Shown piece after piece: positions 34,445-44,519 of a stretch of 50,732 bases of DNA (positions are counted from its first letter, which is position 1; each line of letters starts with the position of its first letter). This DNA is from an uncultured Pseudomonadales bacterium. GTDB lineage: Bacteria; Pseudomonadota; Gammaproteobacteria; Pseudomonadales; UBA7434. The stretch is taken from positions 1 through 50,732 of the forward strand of contig CAJQKT010000095.1 in assembly GCA_905478995.1 (NCBI GenBank). Direction: 5' to 3'. The position numbers were made by a program, and so were the translations under genes. The notes beneath the pieces are model-generated. The model was not told the origin of the DNA, did not search any database, and saw nothing but the letters and a program-made list of their open reading frames with translations.

Positions 34445-35371
34445 ATGAAAGCTGAGCATCTGCCGGTAATGCCCGAAGAGACTGTGGCCGGTTGGTTGGC
34501 TAGAAGCGATGGTTACTACGTTGATGGGACATTCGGTCGTGGCGGGCACAGCGAGTTACTGCTAAAAAAATTGGGTGCTGGCGGGCATCTGTTAGCCATC
34601 GACCGCGATCCGTTAGCAATAGAGGCTGCGCTAAGGTTGCAGCAGCAGTACCCGCAGATCGACATCGAGCATGGCGCATTTGCAGATCTTGCCAGTTTGG
34701 TTTCGCAGCATGATCAGCGTGGAAAGGTGAGTGGAATTTTGCTCGACTTGGGGATGTCCTCGCCGCAATTGGATGACGCGTCGCGCGGATTTAGTTTCAT
34801 GGGGGATGGGCCTCTTGATATGAGAATGGATCCGACTCGAGGTCAGTCTGCGGCGCAATGGCTGGCTGTGGCAGAAGCGGATCCTATTGCAAAAGTGTTG
34901 CGTGAGTATGGTGAAGAGAAGTTTGCTTGGCGTATTGCTCAGGCAATAGTGGAGAAGCGAGAGCAACAGCCTATAGAAACCACTAAGCAGTTAGTTGACA
35001 TTATTGAAGGTGCCGTGCCCGCTAAACATCAAGGCAAGCACAAGGCGACTCGATCGTTTCAGGCTATACGTATTCATGTCAACGGTGAGCTTGAGCAGCT
35101 AGCAGGATTTTTGGATGGCTGTATTGATTTGTTAGAAAGTGGCGGAAGGCTGGCAATTATTAGTTTTCACTCGCTTGAGGACCGGTTGATAAAGCGCTAT
35201 ATGCGAAATTTAGCCAGGGGTGATGATTTGCCGTCGTCGCTACCGATTCGCGATACGGAGTTGAATAAAAAATTGAGGATTGTCGAGCGGGCGCAGCGGG
35301 CATCGGATGATGAAATTGCTATTAATCCCCGGGCGCGCAGTGCAATTTTGCGAGTAGCTGAAAAGATTTAA
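34445..35371 (+). CDS. rsmH: 16S rRNA (cytosine-1402-N4)-methyltransferase
   Basis: RsmH (MraW) methylates the N4 position of C1402 in 16S rRNA. The 308-residue protein begins EHLPVMPEETV and has the AdoMet-binding segments VDGTFGRGGHS and LLAIDRDP, then ILLDLGMSSPQLDDASRGFSF-type motifs and the C-terminal ISFHSLEDRLIKRYM. The end NPRARSAILRVAEK is also standard. Unlike most dcw junctions here, a 122-base gap separates it from ftsL. Confidence 0.97.
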   Translation: MKAEHLPVMPEETVAGWLARSDGYYVDGTFGRGGHSELLLKKLGAGGHLLAIDRDPLAIEAALRLQQQYPQIDIEHGAFADLASLVSQHDQRGKVSGILLDLGMSSPQLDDASRGFSFMGDGPLDMRMDPTRGQSAAQWLAVAEADPIAKVLREYGEEKFAWRIAQAIVEKREQQPIETTKQLVDIIEGAVPAKHQGKHKATRSFQAIRIHVNGELEQLAGFLDGCIDLLESGGRLAIISFHSLEDRLIKRYMRNLARGDDLPSSLPIRDTELNKKLRIVERAQRASDDEIAINPRARSAILRVAEKI

Positions 35372-35493
35372 CAAGTGGTTAGAAGAAAATAATTATAGAA
35401 AAGTGGTTGGGTGTGGCTTGACGATCAGGTGTTCTAGTAGTCGTTTAAGTATGGGGTCCATCAAAATATTATGATTCAAGAGATAAGCGTCGA

Positions 35494-35877
35494 GTGAAAG
35501 ATCGCACTTCAACAAAGCGATGGTTGCCTACAATGATATTTTTAATTGTACTGGTGGTGATGTCTGCGTTGGCAGTTGCCTATAGCAGCCATCTAAACAG
35601 GCAGTCATTTATCGCTTTGAAGCACGCCATTAGCCTGCACACAGAGTTAGAGATTACTCAGGGCAAGTTGTTGCTTGAGCAAAGCGCTTGGACATCGCCT
35701 GCAGTTATAGAATCCTATGCAGAAAACCAGTTGGGTATGCATGTGCCTAATGCTTCTCAGGTGGTTATCGTTTCTCCGTCGCCTTTTGTAAGTCCTGACT
35801 CAAGCATGGCGGTTGCACCCCAGCCTGTTCAAACTAATCGCATGAATGCTCGACAGGCCAAAAGGGGAATTCAGTGA
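35494..35877 (+). CDS. ftsL: Cell division protein FtsL
   Basis: FtsL is a bitopic division protein that forms the FtsQLB complex and activates FtsWI. The 127-residue protein has a short basic cytoplasmic tail, one membrane segment (about 13-31), and a periplasmic coiled-coil region (LHTELEITQGKLLLEQSAW) followed by a VIESYAENQLGMHVPNASQ segment, as in Pseudomonas-type FtsL. The start is GTG at 35494; upstream ATGs are out of frame. Its TGA stop overlaps the GTG start of ftsI by four bases. Confidence 0.9.
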   Translation: MKDRTSTKRWLPTMIFLIVLVVMSALAVAYSSHLNRQSFIALKHAISLHTELEITQGKLLLEQSAWTSPAVIESYAENQLGMHVPNASQVVIVSPSPFVSPDSSMAVAPQPVQTNRMNARQAKRGIQ

Positions 35878-37673
35878 GTCGAGAGCTTTTATCGCAATGG
35901 CGCGTTTTTTTATTGTGGTCGCTGCTATTGGTCGCGCTACTGGCGTTAATTTTTAGATTGTTTTTTTTGCAATTTAGTGCTGACGAAAAGGGACATCTTT
36001 TTTTGAAGCAGCAGGGCGACTTGCGGGTATTGCGTAATGAGTTGATACCGGCAGGGCGCGGCGAAATTATTGATCGCAACGGTGCATTGTTAGCCTATAG
36101 CACGCCTGTGCAATCAATTTGGCTTAATCCTAAGGTCTTTGAGAATAAAGCCAGTGATATCCGTGCTTTGAGTGGTTTTCTTGATATGTCGGCGTCAAAA
36201 ATTAAGGCGCGACTTCAGTCTAGTGGGCGGTATGTTTTTTTGCGTCGGCAAATAGATCCGGCCCTTGCTGAGCGAGTGCTGGCACTAAAAATTAAAGGGG
36301 TGCATGCCGAAACTGAGTACAAGCGTTACTACCCGGCAGCAGAGTTTGCATCGCACATCGTTGGATTTACCGATGTAGAAGATCGAGGTCAGGAAGGCAT
36401 CGAACTTGCTTTTGATGATTTGCTCAGCGGCCAGCCAGGAGAGCGGCAGGTTATGCGCAACGGTAATGGCGAGCCTATTAAAGATATTAGTATGAAGCGT
36501 GCGGCAACTGGTGGTGGCCAGTTGCAGCTTTCGATCGATATGAATTTACAGTATATGGCCTACCGTGAACTTAAAGCTGCCGTTGCCGACAATGATGCGC
36601 GCTCAGGTTCTATGGTGGTTCTTGATGTGGCTAGTGGCGAAGTTTTGGCGCTGGTTAACCAGCCGTCATATAACGTTAATGATCGCAGTCAGCTTGTTCC
36701 AGCTAATACTCGTAACCGCGCCTTAATTGATTTGTTTGAGCCTGGATCGACGGTCAAGCCTTTTACTTTAGCGGCCGCCTTAGAGGAGGGCAGCATTAAC
36801 GCTTCGACCATTATTGATACTTCTCCTGGCATGATTCGGTTGCCGGGCAAAGTCATTAAGGATCCCAAGGATTACGGCAAGTTAGATGTTGCCAGTGTTT
36901 TGAGTAAATCTAGTCAGGTGGGTACCACAAAAATTTCACTGGGTATGGAGGCAGAGCAGCTGCATGGTATGTTTTCGCGTGTGGGGTTTGGCGAATACTG
37001 CGCCACAGGTTTTCCTGGTGAGCAGGTTGGGCTTCTCCCACACAAAAAAGACTGGTCGGATCTGGATCGCGCGTCACTCTCTTACGGACTTGGTATGTCG
37101 GTCAATGCCATGCAGTTAGCGCGCGCCTATTCTGTGATTGCAGCTGATGGCATAAAGCGTCCGGTTAGCTTGCTCAAGCACGATAAAAGTATGGCTCGCA
37201 TCAGTGATAGCGCTGCTGAGCAAGTGATGTCCCCGGTTATTGCTCGGCAGCTACGAGACATGATGGTCGGCGTAGTCGATAGCGGCACTGGCACTAAGGC
37301 TCAGCTGGCGGGTTACAGCATTGCAGGAAAAACTGGAACAGCTCATCGAGTGGGTAGTTCCGGCTATGAAGAAAATAATTACCGCGCAACTTTTGCTGGC
37401 ATGGTTCCGGCTTCAGATCCAAAATTGGTCGTTGTTGTGACAATCGATGATCCGAAGCGTGGCGAATATCATGGTGGTAAGGTGGCGGCCCCCATTTTTT
37501 CTCGCGTGGTGCGTTCGGCAGTGCGCTTATTAAATATTGCGCCTGATCGGCCGGAGCAGTTGGATGTGCGCTTTGCATCAGAAGCCCCGGCCTTTGCTCC
37601 TCTTGGCGGTTTGAATTTCTCGAAGTCCCTGCCGGCCCACCGTGGTTCATTGAGGGTTGGACACGATGCATAA
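35874..37673 (+). CDS. ftsI: Penicillin-binding protein 3, septal transpeptidase FtsI
   Basis: FtsI crosslinks septal peptidoglycan together with FtsW. The 599-residue protein has an N-terminal membrane anchor (about 11-33), a pedestal domain with GRGEIIDRNG, and a transpeptidase domain. The active-site serine is Ser292 in EPGSTVKPF (Ser-Thr-Val-Lys295), and Lys486-Thr-Gly488 is in AGKTGTAHRVG. The middle motif reads Ser346-Ser-Gln348 in SKSSQVG, where E. coli and many others have SSN. The GTG start overlaps the ftsL stop (GTGA). It is coupled to murE by an eight-base overlap. Confidence 0.96.
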   Translation: MSRELLSQWRVFLLWSLLLVALLALIFRLFFLQFSADEKGHLFLKQQGDLRVLRNELIPAGRGEIIDRNGALLAYSTPVQSIWLNPKVFENKASDIRALSGFLDMSASKIKARLQSSGRYVFLRRQIDPALAERVLALKIKGVHAETEYKRYYPAAEFASHIVGFTDVEDRGQEGIELAFDDLLSGQPGERQVMRNGNGEPIKDISMKRAATGGGQLQLSIDMNLQYMAYRELKAAVADNDARSGSMVVLDVASGEVLALVNQPSYNVNDRSQLVPANTRNRALIDLFEPGSTVKPFTLAAALEEGSINASTIIDTSPGMIRLPGKVIKDPKDYGKLDVASVLSKSSQVGTTKISLGMEAEQLHGMFSRVGFGEYCATGFPGEQVGLLPHKKDWSDLDRASLSYGLGMSVNAMQLARAYSVIAADGIKRPVSLLKHDKSMARISDSAAEQVMSPVIARQLRDMMVGVVDSGTGTKAQLAGYSIAGKTGTAHRVGSSGYEENNYRATFAGMVPASDPKLVVVVTIDDPKRGEYHGGKVAAPIFSRVVRSAVRLLNIAPDRPEQLDVRFASEAPAFAPLGGLNFSKSLPAHRGSLRVGHDA

Positions 37674-39285
37674 GTTGCCATTCGTGATGACACTCTCGCA
37701 GTTGCTTGTAGATCTTGCGCCGCAGCGCTGCCTAGAAATGGAAAATTGTGCTGACCTGGAGATCAATGGGTTATGTGACGATAGTCGTCGTGTGCAACCT
37801 GGTGATTTATTTGTTGCATTCGGTGGGCTGTCTAGTGATGGCCGTCAGTTTGTTGAACAGGCCATTGCCAAAGGGGCGGTTGCCGTAATAATTGAGACCG
37901 AGACACGCCAAAATTCAATGGAATCTGTGGCCCAATTGGAGGGTCGGCAATTTATCCATTGGCGTGACCAAGTGCCTGTTATTGAGTTGACTGATCTGCG
38001 CCACAAACTAAGTGCTTTGGCCGATACTTTTTTTCATCACCCATCAGCAGATTTAAGTGTTATCGGCGTAACGGGCACCAATGGCAAAACCACCTGCGCC
38101 TGGTTGCTGGCGGGTTTGTTGGCTCACTTCAATGTTCGGGCTGGCTTAATTGGTACTCTGGGTTGCGGAGTGGTAGAGGCTCGGCAAGTCGACCTTGAAT
38201 TAACAGGTTTTACCACGCCCGATGCGATATTTGTACAGAGCTGTTTAAGCAGTTTAAAGCAGCGCAATTGTTCGGCTGTGGCAATGGAGGTTTCTTCGCA
38301 TGCTTTGAGTCAGTCGCGCGTTGCAGCGGTTAATTTCAAAGCCGCTATTTTCACCAACTTGTCGCGAGATCATCTCGATTTCCACGGTGATATGCATTCA
38401 TATGCTGCGGCTAAGCGTATTTTGTTTGATACCCAAGGTTTGGTGTGCGCAGTTATCAATGTAGATGACGCTACCGGTAGAGAATTGATTCAGTCGCTCG
38501 ATAAAAACTTACAAATTATTAGCTGCTCTACACGAAATAACGTGGCCGATGTCTATGTCAAAAATATTCGCTGCTCTATGTCTGGAACTCAGGCCGATGT
38601 GTATACGCCTTGGGGTCATGGGTTAATACAGACATGCTTGATCGGCGAATTCAACCTCAACAATATCTTGCTGGTACTGTCCGCTATAGTCGCTGAGGGT
38701 TGTGATTTTAAAGCCGTGCTTGAAGCTATAAAACAGCTCGACCCTGTCCCGGGGCGTATGCAAATCGTTGAGCCTCCTACCCACGTAACCGCAGTAAATG
38801 CAGATACACAGCAATCAGCTGCTCCCTCGAATAGTGGTGCCGACATTACCGTTGTTGTTGATTATGCGCATACTCCTGATGCTTTGTCCGCCGCACTACA
38901 GGCCTTGCGGCCTCATGCTGTTGGTAATCTTTGGTTGATTTTTGGCGCTGGTGGCGAGCGTGATAATGGTAAGCGTGCGCTGATGGGGGAAATTGCCGAG
39001 CAGTATGCTGACCGCGTGATCCTGACCAATGACAACCCGCGCAATGAGTTGCCTCAGAATATTGTTACTGATATTCAGGCTGGCATACGAGAGCTGCAAA
39101 ATATTCAAGTTGAGCTTGATCGCAACAGCGCAATTACTTGTGCCATTGAACAGGCCGCCTGCGGTGATGTTGTGTTAATTGCGGGTAAGGGGCATGAAGA
39201 TTATCAGCTGGTAGGTAGTGAGCGCATTTATTTCAGCGATTATGAAGTTGCTGAGCGCGAATTATCTCGAAGGTGTGCAGCATGA
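37666..39285 (+). CDS. murE: UDP-MurNAc-tripeptide synthetase (meso-DAP-adding)
   Basis: MurE adds meso-diaminopimelate to UDP-MurNAc-L-Ala-D-Glu in the cytosol. The P-loop is GVTGTNGKTTCAW near residue 140, and the DNPR motif in ILTNDNPRNELP indicates meso-DAP rather than lysine. The ATG at 37666 has GAGGG nearby and overlaps the ftsI end by eight bases; a TTG at 37657 and an ATG at 37687 are less likely. The 539-residue length is longer than the usual 490-500, partly because of a polar insert (THVTAVNADTQQSAAPSNSG) just before the DYAHTPDAL motif. It overlaps murF by four bases. Confidence 0.96.
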   Translation: MHKLPFVMTLSQLLVDLAPQRCLEMENCADLEINGLCDDSRRVQPGDLFVAFGGLSSDGRQFVEQAIAKGAVAVIIETETRQNSMESVAQLEGRQFIHWRDQVPVIELTDLRHKLSALADTFFHHPSADLSVIGVTGTNGKTTCAWLLAGLLAHFNVRAGLIGTLGCGVVEARQVDLELTGFTTPDAIFVQSCLSSLKQRNCSAVAMEVSSHALSQSRVAAVNFKAAIFTNLSRDHLDFHGDMHSYAAAKRILFDTQGLVCAVINVDDATGRELIQSLDKNLQIISCSTRNNVADVYVKNIRCSMSGTQADVYTPWGHGLIQTCLIGEFNLNNILLVLSAIVAEGCDFKAVLEAIKQLDPVPGRMQIVEPPTHVTAVNADTQQSAAPSNSGADITVVVDYAHTPDALSAALQALRPHAVGNLWLIFGAGGERDNGKRALMGEIAEQYADRVILTNDNPRNELPQNIVTDIQAGIRELQNIQVELDRNSAITCAIEQAACGDVVLIAGKGHEDYQLVGSERIYFSDYEVAERELSRRCAA

Positions 39286-40727
39286 TGCCGAATACTTCTT
39301 TGCTTGATATTGCCACTGCTAGTAATGCATTTTTACATGGGGCGGATGGGCTCGTTAGCTCGGTTGGTATTGATACAAGAGCAATTATCCCTGGCGGTTT
39401 GTTTGTGGCGTTGCGTGGCGAGCATGTTGATGGGCATGAGTTTCTGAGTGAGGCTAAAAATGCTGGTGCTGTTGGCGCAGTTGTTGAAACGCTACAAGCA
39501 ATCGACATACCGCAAATCGTGGTTGCTGACGCAGCTGTCGCGCTGGGTGATATAGCCAGCTATAACCGCAGTTTATTTAAAGGCGCGGTGGTTGCAATTA
39601 CCGGTAGTGCAGGAAAAACCACGTGCAAAAATATGCTCAGGAGTATTTTGGCAGAAGTTGCAAATGTGTCGGCAACCCAAGGCAATCTTAATAACGAGCT
39701 GGGTGTGCCGCTCACATTACTCGAGCTTGATGAGACGCAGCAGTATGCGGTGATTGAAATGGGCGCAGCTAAGGCGGGTGATATTGCTTATCTGACCCGT
39801 ATTGCCAGGCCTGATATTGGCGTGGTCACCAACATTTCGGAAGCTCATTTGGGCCGATTTGGGAGTTTGCAAATCACCGCGCAAACAAAGGGTGAAATAT
39901 ACGACTCACTGCCTGCTACGGGTGTTGCGGTGATCAATCTTGATGAGCCTTTTGCCAGCGATTGGCAAGCCCGCGTGCATGCTCGGACTGATGCTCCATC
40001 TATGTTGTCATTTTCGCTGAGTGATTTGGCAGCCGATATTGTTGCCAGCAATGTAGAGGCTGACCTTTCAGGCGTGCGTTTCACCGCTTCCGGAGATGCC
40101 ATAAGCCCGGGCTGGTCGATTGAAGTCTCGCTACAACTTTTGGGTAAGCATAACGTTGCTAATGCATTGGGCAGTATCGCCGTGGCCAAGGCCTTGCATA
40201 TTTCTGATCAGGCCATAGTGGCCGGTCTCGGTAAGCTCAATGCCGAATCTGGCAGGCTCCAACGGCGCGGCGCACGCAATGCACTGACGTTAATTGATGA
40301 CTCGTATAACGCGAATCCAGCGGCTATGCGCGCGGCTATTGATACTGTGGTCGGTAATAAGCAAAGCAGCGGGCATGCTCATCTAAAGCCGATTTTTTTA
40401 GTACTCGGCGATATGGCTGAGCTAGGCCCTGATGCAGCGGAATTGCATCATGGGGTTGGCGAGTATGCAGCTGACCAAGGCATCGACTGCTTATTGGCTT
40501 GGGGTATGTATGCCTCAAGCTACGTTGATGGGTTTATGCAGGTGGTTGGCGATTCCCCGAAACGTGCAGACGTTTTCGCCAGTCAAGAATTGCTAGCAGA
40601 TTATTTGTTAAGTGAGTCATGCCGCGAAGCAGTGGTGCTGGTTAAGGGCTCGAGATCGGCAGGTATGGAACAGTTAGTTGAATTACTGGCAACAAATCGG
40701 TTTGATCAGGTTGGTGTCTCATGTTGA
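39282..40727 (+). CDS. murF: UDP-MurNAc-tripeptide:D-Ala-D-Ala ligase
   Basis: MurF adds the D-Ala-D-Ala dipeptide to complete the pentapeptide precursor. The 481-residue protein has the P-loop [15 protein letters not shown] near residue 107, [26 protein letters not shown] and [16 protein letters not shown], all standard. The ATG at 39282 lies in an ATGA overlap with the murE stop, with GAAGGTG upstream as ribosome binding site; a GTG three codons earlier is possible. It overlaps mraY by seven bases. Confidence 0.97.
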   Translation: MMPNTSLLDIATASNAFLHGADGLVSSVGIDTRAIIPGGLFVALRGEHVDGHEFLSEAKNAGAVGAVVETLQAIDIPQIVVADAAVALGDIASYNRSLFKGAVVAITGSAGKTTCKNMLRSILAEVANVSATQGNLNNELGVPLTLLELDETQQYAVIEMGAAKAGDIAYLTRIARPDIGVVTNISEAHLGRFGSLQITAQTKGEIYDSLPATGVAVINLDEPFASDWQARVHARTDAPSMLSFSLSDLAADIVASNVEADLSGVRFTASGDAISPGWSIEVSLQLLGKHNVANALGSIAVAKALHISDQAIVAGLGKLNAESGRLQRRGARNALTLIDDSYNANPAAMRAAIDTVVGNKQSSGHAHLKPIFLVLGDMAELGPDAAELHHGVGEYAADQGIDCLLAWGMYASSYVDGFMQVVGDSPKRADVFASQELLADYLLSESCREAVVLVKGSRSAGMEQLVELLATNRFDQVGVSC

Positions 40728-41803
40728 TTTGGCTTGCCGAATACTTGCAGCAGTTTGTGCGCGGTTTTGCAGTTGTACAGTATTTGTCGATGCGCGCCAT
40801 TTTGAGCGTGTTAACCGCGCTGGGTATTTCCTTATTGTTGGGGCCGCAGGTTATTCAGCGCCTTATCGATAAGCAGTTAGGGCAAACCATTCGCAGTGAT
40901 GGCCCTGAATCGCACCTAGAAAAAGCGGGAACGCCTACGATGGGTGGGGCGCTTATTTTATTGAGTATTTGTATTACAACCTTGTTGTGGGCAGATATTT
41001 CAAATCGCTACGTTCAAGCAGTGTTGGCAATAACGATCTTCTTTGGTGCGATCGGGTGGGTCGACGACTATCGAAAAATCGTGCAAAAAAATTCGCGAGG
41101 TTTAATTGCTCGATGGAAATATTTTTGGCAGTCAGTTGCGGCTCTAATTGTGTTGATATTTTTATATATGACATCGACCCTGCCGCAAGAGCAGCAACTC
41201 ATTGTGCCATTTTTTAAGGATGTGGCTATTAGCTTGGGCTGGTTTTACATAGTGCTGGGTTATTTTGTGGTGGTTGGTGCCAGTAATGCAGTCAATCTAA
41301 CTGATGGCTTGGACGGGTTGGCCATACTGCCTACGGTGCTGGTGGGTTCGGCGCTGGGGATCATAGCTTATCTTGCGGGGCATAGTGAATTTGCTAGCTA
41401 CCTGCACATTCCATATTTGCCAGGCGCCGGAGAGCTAGCCATTTACTGTGGCGCATTAGCGGGCGCCGGACTCGGATTTTTATGGTTTAACACCTACCCA
41501 GCGCAAGTATTTATGGGGGATGTGGGCGCGCTCTCACTGGGAGCTGCCTTGGGTATTATTGCCTTAATTACTCGGCACGAAATTGTCTTTTTTATCATGT
41601 CAGGAATTTTTGTTGTAGAAACCCTGTCAGTCATTATTCAAGTGACATCATTCAAGTTGACGGGTAAGCGCGTGTTTAGAATGGCCCCGTTGCACCATCA
41701 TTACGAATTAAAAGGCTGGCCAGAACCACGTGTAATCGTTAGATTTTGGATTATTACCGTTATGTTGGTTTTGTTCGGTTTGGCAACGTTAAAGCTGCGT
41801 TAG
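40721..41803 (+). CDS. mraY: Phospho-MurNAc-pentapeptide transferase
   Basis: MraY transfers phospho-MurNAc-pentapeptide to undecaprenyl phosphate, forming lipid I at the inner membrane. The 360-residue protein has about ten membrane segments and the motifs [42 protein letters not shown] and [11 protein letters not shown]. The last is specific to MraY and distinguishes it from the WecA-like gene at 3639. The start overlaps murF by seven bases. Confidence 0.98.
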   Translation: MLIWLAEYLQQFVRGFAVVQYLSMRAILSVLTALGISLLLGPQVIQRLIDKQLGQTIRSDGPESHLEKAGTPTMGGALILLSICITTLLWADISNRYVQAVLAITIFFGAIGWVDDYRKIVQKNSRGLIARWKYFWQSVAALIVLIFLYMTSTLPQEQQLIVPFFKDVAISLGWFYIVLGYFVVVGASNAVNLTDGLDGLAILPTVLVGSALGIIAYLAGHSEFASYLHIPYLPGAGELAIYCGALAGAGLGFLWFNTYPAQVFMGDVGALSLGAALGIIALITRHEIVFFIMSGIFVVETLSVIIQVTSFKLTGKRVFRMAPLHHHYELKGWPEPRVIVRFWIITVMLVLFGLATLKLR

Positions 41804-41874
41804 TGAGAAATCAGACTGTAGCCATGTTGATAAACACTGAGCAAGAATTAGGATTGAATAGCGCAATTTCATTT

Positions 41875-43251
41875 ATGAATTTGATTCAAACAGACAGAAA
41901 TAGATTGGTTGTTGGCTTGGGGGCCACTGGTCTTTCGACGATGCGCTTTTTGCAGCGAGCCGGTTTGCCTTTTTCGGCATTGGATAGTCGAGTGGACTTG
42001 CCCAATAAAGATAGCTTGTGTGCAGAATTCGTCGGTGTAGATATTTATTTGGGGGATGCTCCAGCAGAGGTTTTCGAGCGTGCAGACGAACTTTACGTCA
42101 GCCCTGGTTTGGCGCTGGACACCCCAGAGCTTGAGCAGGCTGCAGCAAGCGGTGCGCTGATCTCCGGCGACCTTGATTTGTTTATGCGAAATGTGGATGC
42201 GCCAGTCATTGCGATTACTGGTTCAAATGCAAAAAGCACGGTGACAACATTGGTCGGAGAGCTGCTGGCTAGCAGAAATCTTCACGTTGGCGTAGGCGGA
42301 AATTTAGGTACGCCGATGCTCGATTTAATCGAAAGAGACTGCGATGTTTATGTATTGGAGCTTTCAAGTTTTCAGCTTGAACGGGCACACCATTACAACT
42401 TCTCCGTCGCTTGTGTGCTTAATGTGTCTGCTGATCATATGGATCGGCATAAAACTATGCTGCGTTATCATCAGTTGAAACAACGTGTCTATAGCGAAGC
42501 TAAGGTTGCTTTATTCAATCGAGATGATCGGTTGACTTACCCGCTTCAGCGGGCAGGTTTAGTGCAAAAAAGTTTTGGTCGATGTACGCAAGGGCTGGAC
42601 GATTATAGTTTGCAAGAAACTGACGGCCAAGAGTATATCGTTAAGGGCGTAGAGCGTGTGTTGGCGGTCGATGCGATTGCTTTACCGGGTCGGCATAATG
42701 TTTTGAACGTTATGGCAGCGTTAGCCATCGTAGATGCTGCTGGTTTTGATATGCAGGGTTTGGCTGAGAAGGCCGCTCAGTTTAGAGGTTTGCCGCATCG
42801 TTGCGAACTGGTCGGATCCTTTGCCGGCGTGCGTTATATCAATGATTCTAAAGCCACGAATGTGGGGGCTTGCGTTGCAGCAATTAATGGATTTTCTGCA
42901 GCAGGCGATCAGAAAATTATTGTCCTTGCCGGCGGGCAAACTAAGTCAGCTGATTTTCAGCCGCTGGCTACGGTAGTTGAAAAACACGCATGTAAGCTGG
43001 TGTTGTTTGGCGAGGGGGCTGAGCAAATAGGTGCTGCCTGTGCCGGTTGTTCGGATTTGCATTACGCACAAGATTTGCTAGGGGCTGTTCATGCAGCTCA
43101 CGCTTTGACGGAACCAGGCGACCTAGTCTTGCTGTCACCAGCTTGTGCCAGTTTTGACATGTTTAGCAATTACGAAGAGCGAGGCGATGTTTTTAGAAAA
43201 GCCGTGAACGACTTGATCAATGCGGCGCCATCGATTGGAGTTGAGCGATGA
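41875..43251 (+). CDS. murD: UDP-MurNAc-L-alanine:D-glutamate ligase
   Basis: MurD adds D-glutamate to UDP-MurNAc-L-Ala. ATG at 41875 gives MNLIQTDRNRLVVGLGATGLS, which aligns with the Pseudomonas MurD N-terminus and gives a 458-residue protein; ATG 41824 and GTG 41803 are in-frame alternatives, and no candidate has an ideal ribosome binding site. The P-loop reads ITGSNAKSTVTTLVG, with Ala where E. coli has Gly, a form also known to me from Pseudomonas MurD. Other motifs are VGGNLGTPMLDL, LELSSFQLE and YINDSKATNVGA. It overlaps ftsW by four bases. Confidence 0.95.
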   Translation: MNLIQTDRNRLVVGLGATGLSTMRFLQRAGLPFSALDSRVDLPNKDSLCAEFVGVDIYLGDAPAEVFERADELYVSPGLALDTPELEQAAASGALISGDLDLFMRNVDAPVIAITGSNAKSTVTTLVGELLASRNLHVGVGGNLGTPMLDLIERDCDVYVLELSSFQLERAHHYNFSVACVLNVSADHMDRHKTMLRYHQLKQRVYSEAKVALFNRDDRLTYPLQRAGLVQKSFGRCTQGLDDYSLQETDGQEYIVKGVERVLAVDAIALPGRHNVLNVMAALAIVDAAGFDMQGLAEKAAQFRGLPHRCELVGSFAGVRYINDSKATNVGACVAAINGFSAAGDQKIIVLAGGQTKSADFQPLATVVEKHACKLVLFGEGAEQIGAACAGCSDLHYAQDLLGAVHAAHALTEPGDLVLLSPACASFDMFSNYEERGDVFRKAVNDLINAAPSIGVER

Positions 43252-44519
43252 GAACGCAGGTCAAGTCGATGCATGCATCGGTCAAGCCGCGCCATGCTTA
43301 TGGCTATCGATTTGCCGGCTTTGATACTTGGTTGTTGATGGCTGCACTGGCGCTGGCTGCGCTAGGTCTGGTTATGATTACATCGGCCTCAGTTGAATAC
43401 GCGGATCAGCGCTTTCAGCAGCCTTTATTTTATTTTTATCGGCATTGTGTGTACTTGGTCATTAGTGGGGTTGCGGCCGTTGCCGCTTTTCGAGTCCCAG
43501 TTAGCTGGTGGTCTACCTATGCTGTTCATGTCTTGTTTGGCGGTTTTTTCTTGCTCGTGATTATTTGGATTCCTGGTTTGGGGCATACAGCTAATAACGC
43601 AACTCGTTGGTTGGCACTGGGGCCGTTTACTTTACAGGTTTCGGAGCTCGCCAAAATTGGCGTGGTGGTTTATCTCGCTAGTTATTTAGTGAGACAGTCC
43701 GAGCTCGTTAAAAGCCATTGGCTAGGTTTCATGAACCCAATGATAGTGATGGGGCTATTGATTTTCTTGCTCTTGTTGCAGCCAGACTTCGGCGCAGTAG
43801 TGGTTTTTCTTGTGGCTGCATTATCGCTACTCTTTTTAGGTGGTGTGCGAATTGGGCAGTTTAGTGCTTTGATCGTCCTATGTGGGTCTATTTTAGCCAT
43901 TATGGTACTAAGCGAAGAATACCGTATGGCTCGAATGGTGGCGTTTCTTGACCCCTGGACTTATCAGCAGGGCGGCGGTTATCAGCTGGTGCAATCGTTA
44001 ATTGCATTTGGGCGCGGTGAGTTCTTTGGTTTAGGCATTGGCAACAGCATTCAAAAATTGTTTTTTTTGCCTGAGGCGCATACCGATTTTATCTTTGCAG
44101 TGCTGGCCGAAGAACTTGGATTGTTCGGCTGTATCGCGACACTGTGCTTGTATGCTTTTCTCATTATCCGTATTTTGCGAGTAGCCTTTCGAGCAGAGAG
44201 AATTGGTCAGCTTTTTGGTGCCTATGTGACTTACGGAGTGGCATTAATATTTTCTATCCAGCTATTTATTAATGTTGGGGTCAATATCGGTTTATTGCCT
44301 ACTAAAGGGCTGACTCTCCCATTTCTTAGTTACGGTGGCAGTAGTTTATTAGCCAGTGGAATCTTTATTGCCATGGTGCTGAGAATTGATCAAGAGGTAA
44401 TTTATGCCGCATCGGATGAAGATGAGCGACGCGGCACAATTACGAGCACCAATAGATTAGTTGATTCAGCGATGAATCGAGTGCATGGCTCTCATGAGTA
44501 TGGTGAGCGCCATGCGTAA
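43248..44519 (+). CDS. ftsW: Septal peptidoglycan glycosyltransferase FtsW
   Basis: FtsW is the SEDS polymerase of division and pairs with FtsI. The 423-residue protein has about ten membrane segments, LGLVMITSASVEYA in the first, the catalytic aspartate in FFLPEAHTDFIFAVLAEELG, and the terminal LTLPFLSYGGSSLLASG. A polar C-terminal tail of about 40 residues follows. Start and murD stop overlap as ATGA. It overlaps murG by eight bases. Confidence 0.96.
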   Translation: MRTQVKSMHASVKPRHAYGYRFAGFDTWLLMAALALAALGLVMITSASVEYADQRFQQPLFYFYRHCVYLVISGVAAVAAFRVPVSWWSTYAVHVLFGGFFLLVIIWIPGLGHTANNATRWLALGPFTLQVSELAKIGVVVYLASYLVRQSELVKSHWLGFMNPMIVMGLLIFLLLLQPDFGAVVVFLVAALSLLFLGGVRIGQFSALIVLCGSILAIMVLSEEYRMARMVAFLDPWTYQQGGGYQLVQSLIAFGRGEFFGLGIGNSIQKLFFLPEAHTDFIFAVLAEELGLFGCIATLCLYAFLIIRILRVAFRAERIGQLFGAYVTYGVALIFSIQLFINVGVNIGLLPTKGLTLPFLSYGGSSLLASGIFIAMVLRIDQEVIYAASDEDERRGTITSTNRLVDSAMNRVHGSHEYGERHA

